Below are positions 47,728 to 56,933 of a DNA stretch of 64,000 nt, piece after piece (position 1 is the stretch's first letter; the number at the start of each line of letters is the position of its first letter). The DNA lies in assembly GCF_000153345.1 (NCBI RefSeq), contig NZ_CH724127.1, forward strand, positions 192,057-256,056, written 5' to 3'. The translations under genes and the position numbers were made by a program. The notes beneath the pieces were generated by a model that had not been told where the DNA came from, ran no database searches, and saw nothing but the letters and a program-made list of their open reading frames with translations. The DNA is from Neptuniibacter caesariensis (GTDB taxonomy: Bacteria > Pseudomonadota > Gammaproteobacteria > Pseudomonadales > Balneatricaceae).

Positions 47728-50700
47728 AGCAGCTAAACCGAATTATTCTGGTTAACTGGTATGTATTGGGTGCAGTAGAGATCCCGATTAAGGGTAACGT
47801 AGCGGTTGTTGGCCCAAATGGTTCAGGTAAGTCATCACTACTGGATGCGATCCAGACTGTGCTTATGGGCGGCAACAAGCGTCATCTGAGCTTCAACGCA
47901 TCGGCAGGTGAGAAGTCAGAACGAAGCTTACGTACATACTGCCTTGGCTTTCTGGATGATGATGGTAAGAAGAATACAGCCCGTCACGACTCTCTCTGTT
48001 ATCTGGCGCTGAGCTTTTTTGATACCGAAACAGCGAAAGAAACCACCGTCGGCGTAGCGATCAGTGCATCAACGGCATCAGCTGATGAAGATGTATTGGG
48101 ACGCTTTATCCTTCCTGACTTTTCGGTCTCGCTAGATGACTTTACAGAGAAGAAAGGTGAAGGGCGTTTACCTAAATCCTGGGATTCAGTACGTGCTCAT
48201 CTTCTGAAGCAGTGTCCTGAAATGATCATCGAAAAACGCTCGAGCCGTTTTGTGAAAGAGATGGTATCTCACCTGAGTTACGATCCTGAGATGCCGAACG
48301 ACGATGAAAAATTCGTCAAGAACTTCAAAAACGCCCTGAAGTTTGTACCGATCGATAGCCCAACTCGCTTTATTCGTGAGTTTGTTTTGGATGAGAACAT
48401 TGTCCATGTGGGTGCTTTCCGTAAATCGCTGGATGAATATCGCGCGATGGAGACCAAAACCCGTGAAGTGGCTGATCGAATTGGTGAGTTGGAAAAGGTT
48501 CAGGAGCTATGTAATGGCATTCAGCGCAACGTTAAGAATGCCGCTGAATATGAATGGGTTGTCCATGAGACTCGTTTTGAAAATGCTGACCTGAAAAAGG
48601 AAGATGCAGCAGAGCGTTTGGATGACAACCGTGAGAAAGAGGAACAGTTGCAAAAGGATCTGGGTAACAAGAGCGAAGAGCTTAACCAGATTATGCAGAA
48701 CCTTGCTGATGCCCGTGCCGAGCTGAATACTTCAGATTCTGCCCATAAGGTGAAAGCACTTGAGTCCTCCATCACGGCTAAGACCCATGAAGTGAATGTG
48801 GTTAAAGAGCGTATTCAGGGTGTATATAACCTGATGCGCACCACGGTAGGGTTTGCTGAGAATAGCGAGCTACTGCCTGAAAAATTCCGTCCAGTCGTTG
48901 AGCAGTGTGTTCAGCAGTGGCGCTCGGGTCAGGATATGATGGCTGATCTGTGGCCTCATTCGCCGGTTGAAGTCGATAACGTTCTGGAAAACCTAAAGCT
49001 TCAGGTTGAAGGTGTGCGCCGCGATGTGGCGCGCCGTTATGAGCATTCGGTTATTCGCATCAATGAGTTGCGCTCCGAAATTCAGAATCAGAAGAGTGCG
49101 GTCGAAGCGCTTAAGCAGGGGCATGCACCTGTGCGCCGAAACACCCGTGAGCTGATGGAACTGCTACAGGGTTATGGAATTGAATCGACACCTATCTGTG
49201 AATTGGCCGATATCAATGATGATAAATGGCGTATAGCGATTGAGTCCTTCCTTGGAGCTCGTCGTGAAGCGTTGATTGTTGACCCTGATCGGGTGAAAGA
49301 GGCAATCACCTTGTATCGTCGTAAAGGTCGCCACCTGAAAGGTTGCCGTATCGTCAATACCACTAAATCAGGTGATTGGTTAAATCGATATAAAGCGGGT
49401 TCACTGGCGCACTTTATTGATACCGATAACGACCATGCCCGCGCTTATATGAATCGAGCATTGGGCGGAGTGATGGCGGTTGAAACAGAAACCGAACTGC
49501 TGCGCCACGAGCGTGCTTTGACCTATGACTGCATGTTGCAGACTGAAGGGTCTACCACTGCGATCAATGAACTTCAGCCAATTATGGGTATTCGACGTCG
49601 TTCAGATCAAGCTGCCCTGCAAGGTAAGCAGGTTGATCAAATGGTGACAGAGTTTACCGAGCTAGGTCGTAGTCATGAATCCTTAGAAAAACTGCGTGAT
49701 GCATTGATTACCCTTAACAACGGTTTAGATAATGTAAATGAGCGTGTGTTTGACCTGGTTAATCAGCGTGAGCAGTTAGCCACTGAGATCGATGGTCAGC
49801 GTCAGGCGATTACTGACCTGCGTAACCAGGACGATACAGGCGTGCAGCAGCGAATCAGTGATCTGGTTACTGAGCAAAAAGAAGCTGAACAGATGCAGCG
49901 TACTCTGATGGACAAGCTGCAAAAAATTCGCACCTCGATTATCAAAGATACTGCATCCTTGGAAGTGTTCGATCAGGAGCTTGAAGAACACTCTAATGCA
50001 CGTAGCCAGTGTGAAGAGAAGGTCGCGTTTGATGCTCAGTCAGCACAGGAAAAACGTGATTATCTCGATGAAACTTGTTCTGGTGAGTTGGAGAGAATTA
50101 TCTTCGAAGCCGCTAAAAAAGCGCAATCGGAACTCTCCCTCCACGAGAAGAAGAAAAACGCTGTTCGTGATGGCGTTGCGCAATACAAAGCTAAGTACCA
50201 TGGCGGTGGTTTAAGCCATCAGCAGCTTGACAAGATCAGCCCGGATTCAAGCCATGAAGAGTTGTCTGCATTTGTTGATGAAACGGTCCAGGCACTGAAA
50301 GATTCTGAGCTGGCAAATTACAGTCAGAAAGCTGAAAGGGCCCGTTTGGAGGCTGAAACTGCGTTCCGGTCTGACTTTGTGGCTCATCTGAATGATCAGA
50401 TCAATAAGATCAAAGATATGATCCGCGAACTGAATCAGCATCTTAAAGGGCGTCCGTTCCATAAAGAGATGTATAGTTTCGAGATGACGCCAAACCCAGA
50501 ACTGAAAGATATTCTGGAATTGGTTGAGGCCTATACACAGATGGATTCAGCCAATGTCGGTTCTCTGTTTGACCTTAAGTTCGACAGCGATAAACCGCAT
50601 AAAGATGCCTTGGCTAAGATCCACGAAGTGCTTAAAGATGAAGGCGAAAGTAGCCTGCTTCAGGATTACCGAAACTTCTACAACTTCGAATTGGTGGTTA

Positions 50701-51176
50701 AAGATCTGCAGGGTAACCGTAAGACAACCCTGACGCAGCGTATTAAAACCGGTTCAGGTGGTGAGCATCAGGTTCCATTCTATGTGGCGATTGCTGCGGC
50801 TCAGGGGGCAACGTACCGACTCAGAGAAGGTAACGATGGCCAACCAATCGGTGGTATGAGTTTGTCGGTATTTGATGAAGCATTTAACAAACTGGATTCG
50901 GAAAATACTGTTACGTCCCTGGGCTTTATGAGCGATCTGGGGTTACAAACTATCATTGCTGCCCCGGATGAAAAGTATTCATTGCTGAGTTCATGCATGG
51001 ATACCATCATCAATGTTTGTCGTGATGGACGTGTGGTCGATCTGGACGTTGAATTCCCAACCTTGCAGGGGCGTGAGTTACTTAATTCTGACAATCCATT
51101 GAAAATGATGGCGGCTTTAGAAGCTGATGAAGCAGAAAATAGTGCTGAGGAAAGCTTTGAAGTTGAGCCAGCTTAG
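47724..51176 (+). CDS. MksB/JetC-like SMC ATPase
   Basis: 1150-residue SMC-like ATPase. Walker A at about 30-38 ([18 protein letters not shown]), long coiled coils (about 280-400 and 680-960) around a central hinge-like region (about 480-640), the ABC signature at about 1010 ([18 protein letters not shown]), and Walker B at about 1048-1056 ([12 protein letters not shown]). The [15 protein letters not shown] form is that of the JetC/MksB branch, not of canonical SMC or MukB. The C-terminus is acidic. With the two preceding genes it forms a complete MksFEB/JetABC set for loop extrusion; the JetD/MksG Toprim nuclease is not next to it. Confidence 0.88.
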   Translation: MKQLNRIILVNWYVLGAVEIPIKGNVAVVGPNGSGKSSLLDAIQTVLMGGNKRHLSFNASAGEKSERSLRTYCLGFLDDDGKKNTARHDSLCYLALSFFDTETAKETTVGVAISASTASADEDVLGRFILPDFSVSLDDFTEKKGEGRLPKSWDSVRAHLLKQCPEMIIEKRSSRFVKEMVSHLSYDPEMPNDDEKFVKNFKNALKFVPIDSPTRFIREFVLDENIVHVGAFRKSLDEYRAMETKTREVADRIGELEKVQELCNGIQRNVKNAAEYEWVVHETRFENADLKKEDAAERLDDNREKEEQLQKDLGNKSEELNQIMQNLADARAELNTSDSAHKVKALESSITAKTHEVNVVKERIQGVYNLMRTTVGFAENSELLPEKFRPVVEQCVQQWRSGQDMMADLWPHSPVEVDNVLENLKLQVEGVRRDVARRYEHSVIRINELRSEIQNQKSAVEALKQGHAPVRRNTRELMELLQGYGIESTPICELADINDDKWRIAIESFLGARREALIVDPDRVKEAITLYRRKGRHLKGCRIVNTTKSGDWLNRYKAGSLAHFIDTDNDHARAYMNRALGGVMAVETETELLRHERALTYDCMLQTEGSTTAINELQPIMGIRRRSDQAALQGKQVDQMVTEFTELGRSHESLEKLRDALITLNNGLDNVNERVFDLVNQREQLATEIDGQRQAITDLRNQDDTGVQQRISDLVTEQKEAEQMQRTLMDKLQKIRTSIIKDTASLEVFDQELEEHSNARSQCEEKVAFDAQSAQEKRDYLDETCSGELERIIFEAAKKAQSELSLHEKKKNAVRDGVAQYKAKYHGGGLSHQQLDKISPDSSHEELSAFVDETVQALKDSELANYSQKAERARLEAETAFRSDFVAHLNDQINKIKDMIRELNQHLKGRPFHKEMYSFEMTPNPELKDILELVEAYTQMDSANVGSLFDLKFDSDKPHKDALAKIHEVLKDEGESSLLQDYRNFYNFELVVKDLQGNRKTTLTQRIKTGSGGEHQVPFYVAIAAAQGATYRLREGNDGQPIGGMSLSVFDEAFNKLDSENTVTSLGFMSDLGLQTIIAAPDEKYSLLSSCMDTIINVCRDGRVVDLDVEFPTLQGRELLNSDNPLKMMAALEADEAENSAEESFEVEPA

Positions 51177-51202
51177 TCTGATTTCAGCAGTGAGCTAACA
51201 TC

Positions 51203-51230
51203 AAGGCCGGTGCATTGCATCGGCCTTTTT
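51203..51230. terminator. Terminator after the SMC operon
   Basis: AAGGCCGGTGC, ATT, GCATCGGCCTT (one G-U pair) followed by T5; the A residues before it give some activity for the convergent gene as well. Confidence 0.88.
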
Positions 51231-51252
51231 AGTTTGTTGTCAGGCTGGTATG

Positions 51253-51942
51253 TTAACTGGCGCTTTTCTTCAGGCGCGGTTTTGGCCAGTCGAGTTCGGG
51301 GATCAGGCTTATGAAAGGTTGCTTGCCGCGGAAAATATGCAGTCTGCCATCAATTTTCTGGCCTATACATTGCTCAACAGGGTCTAGCAGAATCAGAATA
51401 ATCTCCGAGCTATCAGGGGCTTCCAGTCCAGCATAAGGGGAGGCTCCTTGCAGAAGTTTCTTCTCATTACGTAAATCTTTATATTGGCCGTGAGTGATCA
51501 TCTGAGCAAGATGATAGGCACTCCAGATATCCGGCACAGCCATTAATGGCTCCAATAACCCGAGTGAGCCAGGTGCTACCAGGCAACGCTCGCGACTGAA
51601 ATATTTACGGACTGACAGATCTGTATGGGCTTTGAGTAATGAGTTGTCACGTACGTTACTACTGAAGTCCATCTCTTCCAGGCCCTGGATAATATGCTGG
51701 ATATTCCAGTTGCAGCTTTTTATCAAACGCCAGACGGGCTCCATCGAACTTCGAGAACCAAGGCTGTATTTAACAGCATCATGAACGAGCGAATGATTAG
51801 GAAGTAGCGTTATTTTAAGGAATGTTGATTGAAAATCTATCAGGCACTCGGGGGCTTCCACAAAGCAATAAGGCGCTTCGCGGCGGCAGAAATCTAACCA
51901 TTGCTCCCGTGTCGAAAGCTTATTGAGTACCGGTATAACCAA
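51253..51942 (-). CDS. Hypothetical protein convergent with the SMC operon
   Basis: 229 residues from a TTG at 51942, the only start upstream of the apparently folded N-terminus (VIPVLNKLSTREQWLDFCRREAPYCFVEAPECLIDF); AGG lies 9 bases before it. No transmembrane segment, signal peptide or nuclease motif is seen. It lacks the Toprim E..DxD pattern, so it is not JetD. Cysteines and Trp residues are scattered. It ends in a basic tail (WPKPRLKKSAS). Not recognised. Confidence 0.65.
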   Translation of the reverse strand: MVIPVLNKLSTREQWLDFCRREAPYCFVEAPECLIDFQSTFLKITLLPNHSLVHDAVKYSLGSRSSMEPVWRLIKSCNWNIQHIIQGLEEMDFSSNVRDNSLLKAHTDLSVRKYFSRERCLVAPGSLGLLEPLMAVPDIWSAYHLAQMITHGQYKDLRNEKKLLQGASPYAGLEAPDSSEIILILLDPVEQCIGQKIDGRLHIFRGKQPFISLIPELDWPKPRLKKSAS

Positions 51943-52114
51943 ACAAAAACCTGATTTTGCAGTTCATCTGAATCCACCAAGAGTAGTAAGCTAAAAATCT
52001 TAACTATCAGAGTGTAAACTCAACTCTTTACCCCTGTTGGTATCTGAAGCAGCTGTTATTATGACAGCTCAGCTGTTTCGCCAGCGAGTATATCTAAAGC
52101 TAAGGATAAGAACC

Positions 52115-52480
52115 ATGAAGTTGCTGAATCGATCGGCATTTGTTGTGTTACCAAAACAGCCATTTGCTGAGTGGACAAATGGACTTGATGTTGAGGCCGA
52201 TGGATTACACCAGTCGTTAACCCTGGAAGAGCATCGCCGGGAAGGAACGGTTTATCTGATAGATGAAGTCGATAACGAAGCGGAATTTCAGCAAGCCCTG
52301 GAAAGTAACTGGCAGAAGATCTTCATCAATGAACTTTCAGCCTGGGATGAATTAGGAGATTTCTGGCCCCTTGAGTTAAGCCTTTCGTTGTTTCAGCAAT
52401 GGTTTGATGTATATCCACAGGTTATGGCGTTGGACCTGAGCCAGCAACCCTTGTTGATGGCTTCTTTGGAAGAACAGTAG
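52115..52480 (+). CDS. Conserved hypothetical protein
   Basis: 121 residues from the ATG at 52115 (MKLLNRSAFVVLPKQPFAEW), which has AAGGA 8 bases upstream; the earlier in-frame start adds a basic non-conserved stretch. Similar ~120-residue proteins starting KLLNRSAFVV.P..PF..W and containing VYLI.E are found in Pseudomonas and Marinobacter, all of unknown function. Acidic, no membrane segment. It precedes the DUF3422 gene by 20 bases. Confidence 0.78.
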   Translation: MKLLNRSAFVVLPKQPFAEWTNGLDVEADGLHQSLTLEEHRREGTVYLIDEVDNEAEFQQALESNWQKIFINELSAWDELGDFWPLELSLSLFQQWFDVYPQVMALDLSQQPLLMASLEEQ

Positions 52481-52500
52481 TACGGGTATTGGAGAGCTAA

Positions 52501-53853
52501 ATGGAGCAGATGGTTAATCAACACGGATTGAAAATGCATCCGATGCGGCAGGCGCTATACAGTGAACTGCACTCGCGGCCTTTTCAGGTTATTCCAAGCC
52601 CTGCACGGATTACGCATATCGCAGTAATGTGTAATGCGGAGCAAAGTGCTCAGCAGTTTGAGCATTTAAAAGAACTGTATAGCTTTTACGGGGTTACGCC
52701 ACCGGAAAAAGACGAACTTTGTTACCACGTAGATTTCGATGAACTGCGGGTCCGCCGTGAAAAGCATATGGAGTTTACGACCTATACGTTTATTAACACG
52801 GGCATTGAGCAGGGGGGCAACCCTTTCGAACAAACCGGGCTGTCTCCATTACCGGAAGGCTGGTTAGCAAAAATACCCGGTACGGTTATTTCGGCATTTC
52901 ACGTTGCGGTTGAAGATGCGCGCCAAACAGATGAACTTAATCTGCCTTTAGTTAAACGCTTCTTCGAAGGGATGCGTATGGTGGGTAGTAGTCCGCAGGA
53001 TGGTGATGCCAGAGTCTGGACAACCTTTCAGATGCATAGTGATGGATTTGGCCGCTTCCTTATCTACAACAAGCAGATGAGTGATAGCCAGTTGGGGCGT
53101 CTTACGCAGCGACTCATGGAGATTGAAACCTATCGTCTGATGGCACTGTTATCGTTACCTACAGCGCGTGAGATTAACCCAACCCTGGGTGATATGGATC
53201 AGAAACTGGCCGATATTACCGACCATCTAGCACATGGTTCTGATATTAATGAGCAGCAATTATTGGCTAAGCTGACGGATATGGCTTCCTGGGTTGAAGA
53301 TTGCCGAGCGCGGGCTACCTTCCGGTTCAGCGCGACCTATGCTTACCATGACCTGGTGATTACTCGACTGGAAGAACTACGTGAAGATGAGGTCTCCGGA
53401 CACCTGACTATTACCGAGTTCATGACGCGCCGATTGACACCTGCGGTGAAGACCTGTCGAGCAACCAGTAACCGTCTAGAAGACCTGTCACGACGGATTG
53501 ATCGGGTGGCTGACATGATGCGAACCCGAGTTGAGCTTTCGATTCAGTCACAAAACCAGGAACTGCTTGCTTCAATGGATCAGCGTTCGCAGATTCAGTT
53601 AATGATGCAGCATACGGTCGAAGGCCTGTCGGTTGCAGCAATTAGTTACTACACTATTGGTTTGATAAAGTACCTGTTGGAAGCGGCTTACAATTCGGGT
53701 GTGGATCTGAACAAAGATCTGCTTCTGGGTATATCGGTTCCGATAGTAATTGGTCTGGTCGCGTTCCTGACACGTAAAATACATAAGCGTTTTCTGAAGA
53801 TGGCAACTGATCAGTCCAAGAAAAATGACCCTGAAAGTAAAGGAAAGAGATGA
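52501..53853 (+). CDS. DUF3422 family membrane protein
   Basis: 450 residues, a conserved family of unknown function. Typical start MHPMRQALYSELHSRPFQVIPSPARITHIAVM, a helical central part, and two C-terminal transmembrane helices at about 379-397 and 405-425 (SVAAISYYTIGLIKYLLEA; LLGISVPIVIGLVAFLTR). GGAGAG precedes the ATG. Its stop overlaps the start of the bolA-like gene (ATGA), so the two are translationally coupled. Confidence 0.85.
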   Translation: MEQMVNQHGLKMHPMRQALYSELHSRPFQVIPSPARITHIAVMCNAEQSAQQFEHLKELYSFYGVTPPEKDELCYHVDFDELRVRREKHMEFTTYTFINTGIEQGGNPFEQTGLSPLPEGWLAKIPGTVISAFHVAVEDARQTDELNLPLVKRFFEGMRMVGSSPQDGDARVWTTFQMHSDGFGRFLIYNKQMSDSQLGRLTQRLMEIETYRLMALLSLPTAREINPTLGDMDQKLADITDHLAHGSDINEQQLLAKLTDMASWVEDCRARATFRFSATYAYHDLVITRLEELREDEVSGHLTITEFMTRRLTPAVKTCRATSNRLEDLSRRIDRVADMMRTRVELSIQSQNQELLASMDQRSQIQLMMQHTVEGLSVAAISYYTIGLIKYLLEAAYNSGVDLNKDLLLGISVPIVIGLVAFLTRKIHKRFLKMATDQSKKNDPESKGKR

Positions 53854-54167
53854 GTATTGAAGCTGTAATTCGTAATCGTTTGGAAGATGGCCTGAGTATC
53901 GAGCATCTGGTGATAGAGAACGAAAGCCATATGCATTCAGGTCCGGCTAATGATTCCCACTTCAAACTGACCGTAGTATCCGACGACTTTAAAGGGAAAC
54001 GCCTGGTCCAGCGACATCAGCAGATTTATGGGTTGATGTCGGATCGCATGAATAACCCGATTCATGCACTGGCGATGCATCTGTTCACACTAGATGAGTG
54101 GAATGAAAAAGGCCGAACTGTTATGCCTTCACCCACTTGCCTAGGTGGTTCAAAGGCAGATAAGTAA
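53850..54167 (+). CDS. bolA: BolA family protein
   Basis: 105 residues with the BolA fold: helix SIEAVIRNRLEDGL, the conserved HLVIENESHMHSGPANDSHFKLTVVSDDFKGKRLVQRHQQIY block, and the C-terminal helix MNNPIHALAMHLFTLDEW. BolA proteins bind Fe-S clusters with monothiol glutaredoxins and influence shape and stress responses. The His residues in the HMHSG region are in place. Coupled to the DUF3422 gene and followed by a terminator. Confidence 0.95.
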   Translation: MSIEAVIRNRLEDGLSIEHLVIENESHMHSGPANDSHFKLTVVSDDFKGKRLVQRHQQIYGLMSDRMNNPIHALAMHLFTLDEWNEKGRTVMPSPTCLGGSKADK

Positions 54168-54172
54168 ATTTT

Positions 54173-54199
54173 AAAAGCGTCCTGTTTGGGCGCTTTTTT
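54173..54199 (+). terminator. Rho-independent terminator after bolA
   Basis: AAAGCGTCC, TGTTT, GGGCGCTTTTTT; stem of 8-9 pairs with one G-U and a T run. Confidence 0.87.
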
Positions 54200-54210
54200 A
54201 ATGCATATTT

Positions 54211-54228
54211 ACAGACCGATCGGTCTGT
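54211..54228. promoter_or_regulatory. Perfect 18-bp TetR-type palindrome
   Basis: ACAGACCGATCGGTCTGT is its own reverse complement. The ACCGATCGGT core is the classic operator form for TetR-family repressors. It lies 114 bases before the Aer-like gene. No tetR gene occurs in the window. Confidence 0.7.
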
Positions 54229-54341
54229 GTAACTTGTTGAATTATAGGGATTATTTTTCTTTTATTCTCATGGATATCACTTTATATTCGGGTAACCGAA
54301 AATAAAAAATAAACGCCAATGCTGTGTAGTAAGAGGCTGCT

Positions 54342-55898
54342 ATGAAGAATAACCAGCCGGTTAATAATACCGAAAGAACATTTAGCAACGACACCCCTCT
54401 GATTTCCACCACGGACCTTAAAGGTCAGATCACTTTTGTTAATGATGCCTTCGTTGAGGTTTCAGGATTTACTCGTGAAGAGCTAATCGGCAAGCCACAT
54501 AATGTTGTTCGCCATCCCGATGTGCCACCTGCTGTCTTTGGTGATCTCTGGGAGAAAATGAAAGCGAATAAGCCCTGGATAGGGATCGTAAAAAACCGCT
54601 GTAAAGATGGGTCTTTCTATTGGGTAAATGCTTACTCAACTCCGATCGTCGAAAATGGCCAGACTATTGGTTACCAATCGGTACGAACGGTGCCAACTAA
54701 AGGGCAGGTTGAGCGAGCAGAGCGTGTCTACGGGCGTATCAATAGTGGACGACCACGACTGTCTGTACATGACCTGTCTGTACAGGCACGAACACTGATT
54801 CTGTTGCTTTGCGTATGTTCTATACCCATGCTTGCTGGTTGGCTATCGGGTTGGGATTCACTGGTTATGATGGGAACAGCCGGCTTATCTTTTTTGATCT
54901 CGGCTGGGGTTAGCTTCCGCTTATTAGCACCACTTAAATTCCTACAGGCCAGAGCAAAACGTTCTTTGGATTCGCCTGTGTTGGAAGAGATGTATGCGAA
55001 TGCTGTGTGTGACGTGGGTTCTATCTATTTGGAAACCATGTTGGACCATGCGCGTATGGTTTCTGCAAATGCCCGAGTGAGTTACTCAGCGCAGGATCTG
55101 AACCGACAGGGTGATGATACGATCGGGATTGCCAGACAGGCAAACAGCGCAATCGAGCAGCAAGGGCGTGATATTGAAAATGTTTCTGAGCGCATCAAAG
55201 AGCTTTCGTTTGCCATTCAGGAAGTAGCGCAGCATGCGAGAACGACTTCGGAAGAAACTCAGGTTGCTTCGGATATCGCTAATCAGGGACATTCAGTCGT
55301 TGGTGGAACAATCGATGCTATTAATAGTCTTGCAGCAGATGTTGAGCGGGCCGCGCAGCAGATTGAAAGTTTACGTCAGGCAACCGAAGAGATTGCTACG
55401 AAAACCTCAGTGATTACTGAAATAGCGGACCAAACTAACCTTCTGGCGTTGAATGCGGCTATTGAGGCCGCGCGTGCTGGTGAGCAAGGGCGCGGCTTTG
55501 CGGTTGTTGCTGATGAAGTACGAGAGTTGGCGAAGCGAACTCAGCTGTCCACAAAAGAGATCGATGACACCATAGCCGAGTTGCAGACTGAGGCAACACA
55601 GGCAATGAATATGATGGAAACCAGCCAAAGTGCTGCGCGTGGTTGTGTGGATAAAGCAGGTGATGCGGGCGAAGCTTTGCAGAATATTCTTTCGAGTGTA
55701 GGAAGTATCGATGATATGAGCACATTAATTGCCAGTGCGTCCTCTCAGCAGAGCGCCGCTGCAGAGGAGTTAATGAACAATATGACCTCGATACAAGAAT
55801 CAGCGCAAATAGCGCAATTAGCTGCACAGGCTACAGAACGTTCATCCGTGGAGCTTGCTGAAACCTCGAAAGTCATTGTTCAGAGTGTGGCGGTTTAA
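54342..55898 (+). CDS. PAS-containing chemoreceptor, Aer-like
   Basis: 518-residue aerotaxis/redox-taxis receptor. The N-terminal PAS domain (about 15-125) has [34 protein letters not shown] and the Aer-type [17 protein letters not shown] stretch, the FAD-binding arrangement. A transmembrane hairpin at about 153-200 is followed by a short linker and the signalling domain with [19 protein letters not shown] and [15 protein letters not shown]. No periplasmic sensor domain, as expected for Aer. It sits behind an 18-base TetR-type palindrome. Confidence 0.93.
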   Translation: MKNNQPVNNTERTFSNDTPLISTTDLKGQITFVNDAFVEVSGFTREELIGKPHNVVRHPDVPPAVFGDLWEKMKANKPWIGIVKNRCKDGSFYWVNAYSTPIVENGQTIGYQSVRTVPTKGQVERAERVYGRINSGRPRLSVHDLSVQARTLILLLCVCSIPMLAGWLSGWDSLVMMGTAGLSFLISAGVSFRLLAPLKFLQARAKRSLDSPVLEEMYANAVCDVGSIYLETMLDHARMVSANARVSYSAQDLNRQGDDTIGIARQANSAIEQQGRDIENVSERIKELSFAIQEVAQHARTTSEETQVASDIANQGHSVVGGTIDAINSLAADVERAAQQIESLRQATEEIATKTSVITEIADQTNLLALNAAIEAARAGEQGRGFAVVADEVRELAKRTQLSTKEIDDTIAELQTEATQAMNMMETSQSAARGCVDKAGDAGEALQNILSSVGSIDDMSTLIASASSQQSAAAEELMNNMTSIQESAQIAQLAAQATERSSVELAETSKVIVQSVAV

Positions 55899-55913
55899 CG
55901 ATTTTTCAGAGGA

Positions 55914-55938
55914 GCTAGTGGCAGTTCTAGCCACTAGC
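55914..55938. terminator. Hairpin between Aer-like gene and ogt
   Basis: GCTAGTGGC and GCCACTAGC form a perfect 9-base stem with a 7-base loop, overlapping the ogt stop codon. T runs are weak on both sides. Confidence 0.5.
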
Positions 55939-56401
55939 CTTCTGTTGCCTTTCCCTCAAGTGCTAATAAATAGCTTTTATTTTCCATCCCTCCGGCGTAT
56001 CCGGTCAGGCTTCCGTTACTCCCCAATACCCTGTGGCAGGGAATGATAATTGGAATGGGGTTGCGGTTATTGGCCAGCCCAATGGCCCGGGCTGCTTTAG
56101 GATTTCCTATGCGTCGTGCGATTTCACCGTAACTTGCTGTGTTCCCGTAGGGGATTTCTTGTAGTTTCATCCAGACCGACTTTTGAAACTCTGTGCCTTT
56201 GGGGGCCAACGGGACATCAAACTTTACCCGTTGACCTGCGAAGTATTCACCCAGTTCCCGGATACACTGATTGATAAGATGGTTATCTATAAGTTCCGGG
56301 ACCGTTTCACTGTCTTTTAGGAAGTGGATGGAGCTAATTGCAGAGTCATCGGCCTTGATCAGCAATGATCCCAGTGCTGTATTCATGATGGCAGCATACA
56401 T
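55934..56401 (-). CDS. ogt: Methylated-DNA--protein-cysteine methyltransferase
   Basis: 155-residue suicide DNA repair protein that transfers O6-alkyl groups from guanine to its active-site cysteine. The PCHRV motif is present in IIIPCHRVLGSNGSLTGYAGG, preceded by the helix-turn-helix arginine-finger region (IPYGNTASYGEIARRIGNPKAARAIGLANNRNP). Short form without an Ada regulatory domain. Convergent with the Aer-like gene. Confidence 0.95.
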   Translation of the reverse strand: MYAAIMNTALGSLLIKADDSAISSIHFLKDSETVPELIDNHLINQCIRELGEYFAGQRVKFDVPLAPKGTEFQKSVWMKLQEIPYGNTASYGEIARRIGNPKAARAIGLANNRNPIPIIIPCHRVLGSNGSLTGYAGGMENKSYLLALEGKATEG

Positions 56402-56538
56402 AAATCACCTCCCGAATATTGATAAAGACACTTTATTCATAGTTTGGATTCAGTATTGATACCCGTCAATGCTTTCCTCTGATAACAGGAGGAGACTGAA
56501 CTCAGAGAGTTAAGAAAGCATAATTAAGGGGAACACAA

Positions 56539-56775
56539 ATGATTAATGAGCATCATGATTTGATTCACGAATTTCCTGAGCACCGTGAACGTATACATGA
56601 ACTGAAGATGGAAGATGCTCGCTTCGCCCGCTTGTTCGATGAGTACCATAAGGTCACAAAATCTGTGGAAAAAATGGAAGCAGAGGTGGAAGCTGTTTCT
56701 ACTCAGGTAGAGGAAGAGGCAAAGTATAAGCGCCTTAAACTGAAGGATGAACTGTACGCTATGCTTCAAGCATAA
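56539..56775 (+). CDS. YdcH family (DUF465) small protein
   Basis: 78-residue all-helical protein with the DUF465 pattern HDLIHEFPEHRERIHELKMEDARFARLFDEYHKV then a charged coiled coil ending RLKLKDELYAML. AAGGGGA precedes the ATG. Function unknown. Own promoter region (137 bases) and terminator. Confidence 0.9.
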   Translation: MINEHHDLIHEFPEHRERIHELKMEDARFARLFDEYHKVTKSVEKMEAEVEAVSTQVEEEAKYKRLKLKDELYAMLQA

Positions 56776-56795
56776 AACCAGATACAAGTTCGATT

Positions 56796-56822
56796 AAGCC
56801 CGCTCTCTAGCGGGCTTTTTTA
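56796..56822 (+). terminator. Rho-independent terminator after YdcH-type gene
   Basis: AAGCCCGCT, CTCT loop, AGCGGGCTT followed by T residues. Confidence 0.9.
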
Positions 56823-56866
56823 TTTCTATTTTGCTGCTGATCGTAGTGGGCTTTAGTTTCGTATAT

Positions 56867-56885
56867 GATAATGATAATAGTTAAT
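56867..56885 (+). promoter_or_regulatory. Fur box before the ABC exporter operon
   Basis: GATAATGATAATAGTTAAT matches the 19-base Fur consensus (GATAATGATAATCATTATC) at 15 positions and reads as two perfect GATAAT hexamers plus a third degenerate one. It lies about 49 bases before the proposed GTG start. Fe(II)-Fur repression of the operon is inferred. Confidence 0.7.
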
Positions 56886-56933
56886 AAATAATCGAAACCC
56901 CTGTTTATAAGTTGGCTCAGTAAGGGATTGAAA

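Noticed and set aside
51253..51942. Considered as a JetD/MksG nuclease completing a Wadjet system
   Set aside because: Too short, on the opposite strand, and without Toprim acidic residues.
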